Part shown: positions 56,209-64,000 of the stretch, in pieces | How the letters are laid out: each line of letters begins with the position of its first letter | How positions within the stretch are numbered: position 1 is the first letter of the stretch | Assembly (NCBI GenBank): GCA_037783415.1 | Contig: JAZGTN010000003.1 | Location: 248,001-312,000, forward strand | Direction of reading: 5' to 3' | From: Leptasterias polaris | Lineage: Eukaryota > Echinodermata > Asteroidea > Forcipulatida > Asteriidae | DNA length: 64,000 nt | Made by a program: the position numbers and the translations under genes | Notes under the pieces: generated by a model | What the model saw: the letters and a program-made list of their open reading frames with translations, nothing else | Told to the model about the DNA's origin: nothing | The model's database searches: none

Positions 56209-58131
56209 TATTGATGATATTAACGGAAACCCTGTAAAGCAATGAACATGATTGGCTTTTTCTTTATCTTAAATCCACAATGAACATTGCTTTTTCTTTA
56301 TCGTAAAGTTATTATACAGAATTGAAAACTTTATGAAGTTAACACTGAACCTTTTTTTCTGTGAAATATTAATTCATAATCAAGAAAACTGTATCTGAAT
56401 CTCTTAAAACAAACAAACTATAGCTGATTTCCGTTGTTACTTGTTAGAACACAAAATAATTACAGTGTACGTGCTGAAAACTGAGCATGGTTTTTCACTA
56501 TTTTCTCCTGACTCACACAACGGATTGAGCAAAGATTTTCACAGATTTGTTATTTCAACTATACGGTTTATCACACAAAACATAGTGTCTGCAACCATTT
56601 TTGTCGGCTGTACCAAGCCTCTATAATACCTAATAAACAACAAATTAGGCAAGTACCTAACAGTACTTTGTTACAACATAAATAATAAATGACCTAAAAG
56701 GTAGGGTCATGTTTTGTTTTGTTTTCTATGTAAGGCTTATTTATAGGCAAAATTATAAAGAAACATACAATAAAGTCACATGTGAAAGTTTCAGCTGAAT
56801 ACAGTGTCTATATGCTGAGAAAACAGCAAAGAAAACTGTCGCGGTATTTTCACAAGAACGCAAAATCCATCCACGTTTAGCGAAGTGACAGATCTCTGGT
56901 TGCAGCATTCTTGAACGGGACACCATTACAGCAACCCACAGAAATCTGACCGGGTTACAACATCAGGAAGATACCAGTCACTGGTCAAAGTTTCCGGCAA
57001 GTTCCTCCTGACAGAATCCTCCGAAACTATAACATCAACGGTAGGTCACAGAGAGTGCTGGGCCTGAAATTTGGGGTAAAAAAGTACCAGGTAACATAAT
57101 TTTAATTGTACCAAATTGCTTTGTCTTGTTCAACCAGATCCCATCAGTTACTAAAAATGGACTCAAAATATAAGGTTATCGAAAAAACCAGGCTTACTGT
57201 CCATAGAAATGTCCTAACCTGAACGTAAACGGTCAAGTTAAAGATTGAATTTTTGCATCTTCACGGATATCAAAACCAACAAACAAACGGAGTACAGCGA
57301 CCCAGTTGGGACAAGTCAATACCAAAATGTCCTATAAATTCAATAAAACAAAATGCAATTGGAATAAAAAAAAAATGTTTTATCATATCTTAAAGAAAAA
57401 GAAAAAGAAGGCTAAATCACTTTAAGTATGATGATCATCATACATCGTGTACAAAAAGCAAGGACGAATGATTGGTGAACTTCATAGGTGCACTAGTGCT
57501 TCATGCATTTCTGATATAAAAGGAAATGTTTTACTACCTCTCTGCACTAAACAATACTTGGTTTTGTCTCTGGTTGTAACATTCTGTTTTGAGCGCGTTG
57601 GGTTGTGTGCACGCGCGCTCGCGCGCGTGTCGACAAGATTACGCGCTGGTATACTAATAGCTGTATATTGCGTTCCGCGTAAGTAAATTGGCGTAAACAA
57701 GCTTGCGCGCCCAACACGCGAAGCCAGCCGTGTTTAAACACTTCTAGCCGTGTTTATATCACACGTTTAAACACCCCCACGTGACGCGTGCTCTCCACCA
57801 ATCAGAATGGATAAACTGTCCAAGGTATTTATGAATATAAAATCGCAGCACCTTATTTCAAGACCTTACTTCCTAATAAGGTACCTAATATTTGATGGCA
57901 TTCTTACAACTTCATGATTAAGCCCCCGTTACGCCCCAGACCCATAATTTGTAGCCCGTTAACGCGTAAAAGTCGATATCAGTATGCATAATCAATAATC
58001 GCACATAGTAACTCTATCGATTAGACAAAACCGTAGCGCCCATAAGGTGTTCCTTGGTAAGTGTTACAAGGGCAGTACAAAACAACAGTTTGGGTCACCG
58101 CAGGGAGTTGTTAGCCTATACTTTGTTCACA
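56209..58131. other. Upstream region of gene C
   Basis: 56440-56632 is a fragment of the MITE family at 50340. 57590-57730 is rich in gcgcgc words. A TATA-like gaatataaaat is at 57833-57843, about 290 bp before the gene C ATG, but no promoter can be proven. No other gene seen. Confidence 0.45.
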
Positions 58132-58476
58132 ATGTCGGCATTCGTCGGCGTTTTGCTTGTCGCGGCCGTGCTTCTAATGTATGTCGATCAGACGAGCCAA
58201 TCGTACACGTCCAATTGGTCGTACATGTCTCGGGACACTGCCGAGAAGGGGAAGCGTCTGACGGGACACCTTGTACGGAACGTGACGGGCGTTCGCTCCA
58301 GAGTGGAATGCCTGAGTTTCTGCCTGAAGCAGGGAAGCGAGTGTGAGTCCATCAACTTCGCCGATAAACTCGGTATATGTCAGGTCAATGGGGCTACCAG
58401 ATCGACAGATCCAAATGACCTTGTGGAGGATAATGACTTTGACTATTTCGACCCACCCTCCAGTGCTCATTGGCAG
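58132..58476 (+). CDS. Gene C exon 1: signal peptide and PAN/apple-like domain
   Basis: ATG at 58132 chosen because MSAFVGVLLVAAVLLMYV is an immediate signal sequence; an earlier in-frame Met (58054) would bury it. Residues about 30-105 hold RVECLSFCLKQGSECESINF and KLGICQVN, the cysteine pattern of PAN domains. 115 codons, phase 0, donor gtattt. Confidence 0.75.
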
Positions 58477-59184
58477 GTATTTGTAGTAATGTGCTGTATA
58501 ACTTGGTATTATAATCTAGTCCAAACATAGTTATTTTAGTTAAGACACTTGGATGTGCGTTGCAGCATCCTAAGACCACTCCACAGAACTTTATCGATCA
58601 CGCTCCATCCACCTTTGTCATGTTTGCCGCGTCCATTGTTGATGGTCCTTAAAATACCCTAAAGGGGTTGGAGCTTTTTGACCTGCGTTCTTCGCTTCGG
58701 TGTTGTTGAATTGTAAGAAATACAAAGTTTGAAATACAGCTTCGAGTAAGGTTCAGTTATTCTTGTATGGCTATTGAAAATGGCATAGGCCTATTAAAGT
58801 GGGTATATGAATTAGTTACGGTAACGATCGTAGACGGCTTCGAACAGTGCAGCCGTAACGAGGGGGAGACTGGGGGGCGGCAGAACCACGGAAGCCTCTC
58901 ATCCCGTGCCTCCCCCTCCAAAAATAAAACAAACTATAGTTGGCCCTCTCTTACCTCCCTCCCATGAAAATTTCTGGTTGCGCAACTGGTTTTAAAAACA
59001 CTTGACATCACTCCTTGTTTTACCTGTTTACTTAAAAGTACACTAATTTTATCCAGGGAAATAGATTTTTTTTGTTCTTTCTATTTTTCTCCCCTGAGCC
59101 ATTTTTTTTCCATACGAGATTCATTCAGTGGTTCTCTATGATTTTTATGTAGCTTTTTGATACTTGGATTTGTTTTATTTACAG

Positions 59185-59314
59185 AATAGTCGAACATATT
59201 CCTGTGCGGACATAGACGTGTGCTTCAACTCTGGAACGTGTACGGAGTTTTGTCATCCACCCTGGTTCCGATGTGATTGCGCAGCCGGGTTTTATGGTGA
59301 ACAGTGCACATTGT
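59185..59314 (+). CDS. Gene C exon 2: EGF module
   Basis: Acceptor atttacag, donor gtgagt, phase 0-1. SCADIDVCFNSGTC, an inserted CHPP stretch, then CDCAAGFYGEQC. Confidence 0.75.
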
Positions 59315-59463
59315 GTGAGTACTGCATGATTGTAAAAGCTTTGGTTAAAAACACTATTGAAAGAAAGCGCATCCTGTGAAGATGGAATATAATAAAAAAA
59401 ATCTAAATAGGTTTCGAAGTATGTTTCACAGGCTTGCACGCACGTTGGGTCTCTTTTTCGGGG

Positions 59464-59535
59464 GTAATTTTGATACATGTTCCGGGTCAGGCCCCACAGG
59501 ACCCTACTCCGGAGTTCTGACTCGGAACTTTTTTA
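59464..59535. repeat. gggtcaggcc-type dispersed repeat fragment
   Basis: ttccgggtcaggccccacag and flanks resemble stretches at 33182-33400, 37868-38060 and 42360-42450 (gacccggaatccgtttcaaa). Non-coding. Confidence 0.45.
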
Positions 59536-59733
59536 GAGTGTGTTTTTGCGAACTTAAATCGAGAGAAAGGAGAAATTTTAAACTGATTAATTTTTATATC
59601 AGCACTTGCATTGAGGATTTTATTTTTTTACGAAGAACACACACATCATGAAACTTGTTTTCCGTGTGTACAAAGGGAGATGGGGAATGTTGTTGAATCT
59701 TTAACTCTGTCTTGTCCTATCTGAATGGTATAG

Positions 59734-59900
59734 CCACGTCGTACGATGGGGTCGCTTCATCTCGGGGACAACGGCCATACCGTGAGTGGCGTGCTGCAGA
59801 TTAAACCCGATAGTAGCGCAGCCTTTGATGTCTACTGCGACATGGACACTGACGGGGGAGGCTGGCGGCAGTGTTCCAGCGTCGATGGGACGGGTCAGAG
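59734..59900 (+). pseudogene. Gene C exon 3: start of fibrinogen domain, frame-broken
   Basis: Acceptor ggtatag, donor gtatgt. Its length fits phase 1 in and phase 0 out, and the last codons (VFQRRWDGSE) are in that frame. The middle (SLHLGDNGHTVSG, VYCDMDTDGGGW) is one base out of frame, entered at gatggggtc and left at tggcggcag. Read as spliced it meets TAA at 59802-59804. The first domain cysteine appears as Tyr or is lost. Confidence 0.72.
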
Positions 59901-60496
59901 GTATGTACTAGTGAATGTTTTGCTGGTGAATAATGATGCAAATGTCCCGTTGGTTTTTCTCTCTTTAGTAAAGTTGAATCGAACCGAAATGCTAATTGGA
60001 ACGCTAGGTGGCGGTAGACTTGTAAGTACCCCCATATGTTCCCTCCCTCTTCGTAATCTGAATTTTTTATATTAAAAAAAAATGGTCTTTAAACTCACGC
60101 CAGGTTTTCTTTTAAAAAGTAGTTGACACAGCAAGAGCATTGAAACGGAAACTACAGTTAATTGGCCAATGGTGACCCCTTCCTAAAAAGATTGTGCACC
60201 TCCTTTTGCCCCCCCCCCCCCCCCCCAACAATTTACCGTAGTTCCGGTACTGCTTACCTGCGGCCTTTCTCAAACCTCAGCTTGGCTTCCGGCTCCGGCT
60301 CCAGGCTCCGTTTGATGTTCGAACCACCGCGTACGAATTCACGCTGCACCAACAATTTATAACGAGGCTCAAGCCGGAGACGGAGCCCAAGCCGAGTTTT
60401 TTGAGAAAGGCCCCAGGTAAAATGTACAATGTTTACGTAATGCTTGTCATGCACAGATTTGGATGCTGTTACCTAGAGTACCCAAAAGTCTCCCAA

Positions 60497-60672
60497 TAGA
60501 CCTTATGCATTGACGTCACCAAGCCGCCATCTTAGAGGTAAACTGATGATGAAACAATGGAAACGCGCTGATTTGTACGCGCGGCGCACAAGACTGGCCA
60601 ATGAGCATCTTCCTTTTGACCTCTAGGTGAGGGCGCCCTACTCAAACACGTCATAATTATGCATAAGGTCTA
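60497..60672. mobile_element. MITE family 2, copy 2 (inverted)
   Basis: Ends tagaccttatgcattgacg and attatgcataaggtcta; the middle matches 39192-39364 inverted (gccgccatcttagaggtaaa, ctctaggtgagggcgcccta). In the gene C intron between exons 3 and 4. Confidence 0.82.
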
Positions 60673-61491
60673 TAACTTAACTTGACCTCGAAATTTAGTG
60701 TGGAGTACATGGACTTACGAGGAGATTCTTATAAACAGCCCTTATGTAAATCCGTAACAACCATGAAGGTCGAAAAAATTTAGCTGGAAGCGTCAATATT
60801 TGATAAAATCTTAACCCTGAACTATGTTTATTGATACATGTACAGATTTGTTATGCGATGAATAATCAAATTTGGGGAAGCCAAGATTAAAATCCATCCT
60901 CTATTTTGTTTGTTGTTATTAGTAAACATTTTTGTTTTGTTTCGCTTCTGCTTTTTTACCACATACACCTTTAGGTTAACCAGCTTGTAAAAACTTCAAA
61001 TAAGGTGGATATGCTTGAGAGGAAATTAACGAGACCAACAAATTATTCTGTCAGAGATTCTGTGCCATTTTGTGCCGTAGCTTGTTTCGATTGCGGCAAT
61101 CGATATTATGTTTTTGAAACTATATTCTGTTGACTTTTTAGATGCAGCATTTTAGACGCCAAGTTGAACTTTACCATCAGTGACTTTTCAAGCACTTTTT
61201 CTATAATAATTTAACAAAACTGTGGTTCTTGTTAAAGCTCCCTCACTGCACTCAAAAGCACTGTAGTTTACTAAACATCAATATTGCTCGATGGAAGATA
61301 AACCAAATCTACACACTACTATAATGGTGAGTGGCTGCTTTCCGTGTTTTCAAATCAACACCACAGCTTGAATGGAAGCTAACCAGGCCCCCTTTTTGAT
61401 TGAATGCAAAACGGTTTCCCATGGTAGGTGTGGCACAGGGGGGACACGACTAAAAGAAAGCTACAGCTCCATATTGTAAATCTCTTTGCAG

Positions 61492-61668
61492 GAATTTTAC
61501 CGTGGATGGAGCGACTACGTCAATAGGTTTGGCTCCCTCAGCGGTGAATTTTGGCTAGGCTTGGACAAGATATATCGGATCGCGTACACCACGAGGTCTC
61601 TGCGTGTGGATCTCACAGACTGGTCATCCGGGGCGTACTATGTACAATATGCGTTCTACATACACAAT
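61492..61668 (+). pseudogene. Gene C exon 4, left part: fibrinogen domain
   Basis: Acceptor tttgcag, phase 0. EFYRGWSDYVNRFGSLSGEF, WLGLDKIYRIAY and SLRVDLTDWSSGAYYVQYAF are close to the family consensus. The coding sequence stops at YIHN, where a transposon starts; 62378-62388 (tccaatgatag, then gtaagt) looks like the severed end of the exon. Confidence 0.78.
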
Positions 61669-62375
61669 AGACTGTGCAAGTCTCGCGCGTATCCGAACGA
61701 GAAAACACGTCAAACGAAGAACATGTTTATTTCTGAAATTAAATCTTTGTTTTAAATTATATCTCATGACAAAATCTGAAGAACAAAAATAAATCATTAC
61801 AATTTTATGAAAAGTTTTAGCTTTTGAAAAAACAATCACAATAGTGTGTATATTATTATTGAAAATAAATTAAAACTCTGGGACAAGGATACCTATTTGA
61901 TGTTAACTTTTTAGAAACCCCTTACGCGGATTCGTGAAGGTCAAACGGGTCTTAAATGGACCCGTATCGCAGTTTAAAGAGGATGCTGACGCATCAACAA
62001 CCATAGACTGCAATGAAAAGGGTTTGCTTTGCAATTACAGCATCTGGCGATTATAATTGCGCATCCAAAACAAGCGTTTACGTAAGTTTTATGATCGGAG
62101 GCGAGCACAAAATTCTTAATTTTTTGCAATAACCGGAAGCTGAGGTCAAGTTTAATTCTTGGGTTTTCTTAGTTATATTGTTGAATTGGTTTTACTTTCA
62201 TATGTTGTTATCACTTAGTATTACATTCCCAACAACATGTATACTTTTCTAGGTCATAACCTACGTTAAACTAAAATAATTGACGAAACAAAATCTCGCC
62301 CACGTAAAACTCCATATTATGGTTGGGACCACAATGGTCCCGGAAGTTCGATTACGCGCGAGACTTGCACAGTCT
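61669..62375. mobile_element. 707-bp transposon inside gene C fibrinogen exon
   Basis: Inverted ends agactgtgcaagtctcgcgc, perfect for 23 bases and continuing with mismatches. The dinucleotide at flanks both sides (61667-61668, 62376-62377); TA, shifted by one, is also possible. Removing the element with one AT restores an open frame into tccaatgatag and a donor. No transposase. Superfamily open: two-base duplications occur in mariner (TA) and in ISL2EU-type elements. Confidence 0.8.
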
Positions 62376-62714
62376 ATTCCAATGATAGGTAAGTCCAAAA
62401 CATGTGAATGAACACTACTCTCTTTATTAGTAGTCCTAAGCTATGATCTGTGGCAAAAAAACTATACAGATATAACCACCCATTGCCAAACCATTCCACT
62501 AGAATCTTTGTGTGGATTTGCTGGTCTGCACAGTGGCCCCTTCGCAACCGCTGCCTCGTACCGAAAGCGCAAGTTTTCCAAATTACTGACAAAGCATACA
62601 AACCGAAAAAAAGGGCCAATGAAATCACGATTCGTAGCTCTCTGTACACTTGAATTGTTTAGGATGTTTCATCAACTCACTCGCAAATGTTATCAAAAGT
62701 ATTAATGTATCAAG

Positions 62715-62905
62715 TTAATAAACCACAAGGCAAACTTACTGGGTTAATTTAAGCGGTCTTCACGAGGGCTGCATAGATCAAGTAGAGCGCCGGGCACATT
62801 AATCCGGAAGTCACACAGGTTCAAAAAATCCGTCTAGTTATTTTTTCTTTGTTTAACCCCAAAATAATTAAAATTTACCCCTCAAATTGCCTGGTGGTTT
62901 ATTTA
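62715..62905 (+). mobile_element. Degenerate tRNA-derived SINE
   Basis: aataaaccacaaggcaaact, a decayed head (gatcaagtagagcgccgggc, acaggttcaaaaaatcc) and ttttctttgtttaacccc match the SINE cluster at 28895-29630. Confidence 0.65.
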
Positions 62906-63740
62906 CTTTATGCATTATTACTTTTGATAAAATTTGCTAGTGAGTTGATGAAACATTTCAAATCCCGTTCTTTTCAATTTGTCATTGAATGTTCAACCAA
63001 AACATAATATTGTATTAGTTGAGTATGGAACTTTGAAGTTTTTGTTCAGAATACCCTTTTTCTATTGCGGCAAACAACGCCACAAACTCTAATCCGAGTT
63101 GAGTTGTGTCTGTTCCTTAATTATGGCATCAGTGATAAATTATGCGATTCCATAAAGCTTGAGCCACCTAATAAAACTGTGAAGACAATGAATGTATTAA
63201 TAAATATTGAAAACATTCAATCAATCAATCTAAAAGCTCTCTGGTTATAAGGTTTATGCCATCTTCCCGAGAAACAGTACAGTGTGAAAACTTTCGAGGC
63301 AAGGAAACAGTATTTGAAGACCCCCCCCCGGAAAAAAAACACTTCTTATTTAGATTGCAGCAATCGAATGAAGCATAAACGTGCACAAAATCAGATAAAT
63401 CATTAACCGTTTTTGATATATGGTTTTCACTGAAATAGAGATCTCCTAATTTGAAAGATTTGTTAACAGGTTGCTCAAACGGTTATTAATTATTGAAAAT
63501 CAGAGTTTGCTGCCGAATAATTTTATAACAATGATGTGATGACTCTCGTTACACTTTAAAAACTCCCTGGTCGGGATTGTTCCGGTGTGCTAGGGAAATC
63601 CGTCCCCCAGGGATTCTGTCCCCCCGTATGGGAAATTAACATGGGCTGAAGGAGGATGGTTTAAAAGAGGGCGCTATCAGAAGAAGTGTGTACACAGTTC
63701 GCCTGACTCGGAAGCTGGTCGGGGGAAAATTTATTGTAAC
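62906..63740. other. Spacer right of gene C
   Basis: No further fibrinogen exon recognised on the plus strand. A C-rich run at 63321-63329. Otherwise unremarkable AT-rich sequence. Confidence 0.5.
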
Positions 63741-63749
63741 ATCTTTATA

Positions 63750-64000
63750 CAGGATAAAAAGATCAGCAAAAGTTATACATAAAAAATGATCAACGTAAAC
63801 ATCACACTAAAAAAAAAAGAATACAAAGATAAACTACTTGAAATACAGTTTCTTATATAAACGTTTAACAATTTCAATGGAGGAGGAACTTTGAATGGAA
63901 GAAGGAATATTGTTTCAAACTTTAGCACCGGCAAACTTAAAAGATTGTTTAAAACACTCGACGTTCTGTTTAGGTACAACATCATTAAGAGAGTCTGCAT
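63750..64000 (-). mobile_element. LINE C-terminal fragment, runs off the right edge
   Basis: Minus strand reads DSLNDVVPKQNVECFKQSFK, FAGAKV, a TGA in place of the expected Trp, then NNIPSSIQSSSSIEIVKRLY and a TAG. An A-rich 3' part follows down to about 63750. Typical end of a LINE reverse transcriptase. Confidence 0.7.

Larger units (their letters stand above)
58132..62388 (+). pseudogene. Gene C: PAN-EGF-fibrinogen-related lectin, apparently disabled
   Basis: Exons: 58132-58476, 59185-59314, 59734-59900, 61492-61668 continuing at 62378-62388. Order: signal peptide, PAN/apple-like domain, EGF module, N-terminal half of a fibrinogen C-terminal domain (FVYCDM-like VYCDMDTDGGGW, then FYRGWSDYVNRFGSL, EFWLGLDKIYRI). 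Such lectins bind acetylated sugars and serve in innate immunity and clotting-like reactions; here that is family knowledge. Exon 3 has two compensating frame breaks with a stop between, and exon 4 is split by a 707-bp transposon. The C-terminal half with the calcium site is not found before 64000. It may be a pseudogene or an assembly with base errors; the insertion is harder to explain as error. Confidence 0.7.

Noticed and set aside
60162..60362. ORF across the C-run at 60208
   Set aside because: No domain; frame depends on the length of a homopolymer.

Overview
The window looks like nuclear DNA of a marine deuterostome, most likely an echinoderm and probably a sea star. This rests on small exons with GT/AG introns, multi-EGF and PAN-EGF-fibrinogen genes, CR1/L2-type LINEs with a 2A-like relic, and interspersed repeat families I recall from asteroid genomes. 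The lineage is inference; no marker gene is present.

Three host loci can be reconstructed. Gene A (minus, start codon at 23817, running off the left edge at 126) has a signal-peptide exon and six single-EGF exons, all in phase 1. Gene B (minus, 48200 to 36951) is complete: signal peptide, a furin-like RSRR site, eight EGF modules each on its own phase-1 exon, two duplicated 45-nt linker exons, a transmembrane exon and a 172-residue cytoplasmic tail with a PPPPY motif; about 611 aa. A and B lie head-to-tail on the same strand and look like tandem paralogues. Between them is a decayed copy of gene B's tail exon (32236-32740), carried by a segmental duplication (24553-33835 against 34868-38450). 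Gene C (plus, 58132 to 62388) is a PAN/apple-EGF-fibrinogen-like lectin locus. Its fibrinogen exon holds a 707-bp transposon and its upstream exon has two compensating frame breaks, so it is probably a pseudogene or a misassembled copy. B and C are head-to-head about 9.9 kb apart.

Most of the rest is transposable elements. 4670-5690, 7045-7450, 13035-15220, 15940-19390, 53160-56208 and 63750-64000 are degenerate LINEs; a hAT-type element (15248-15931, 8-bp target duplication) interrupts one reverse transcriptase. 5837-10912 is a 5.1-kb foldback element with terminal inverted repeats of about 660 bp. 24782-26256 is a 1475-bp element with a 55-bp perfect terminal repeat, and its empty site is preserved in the duplicated segment. 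27586-28838 is an inverted-repeat element carrying a 96-codon ORF. Several MITE families (two to three copies each), tRNA-derived SINEs and minisatellites fill introns and spacers.

The strongest unusual signal is that three unrelated elements share one architecture: inverted arms built of many copies of a short motif, flanking a central segment that in two cases carries one short ORF or exon-like ORF. All splice sites and domains were read by eye, and no searches were run.
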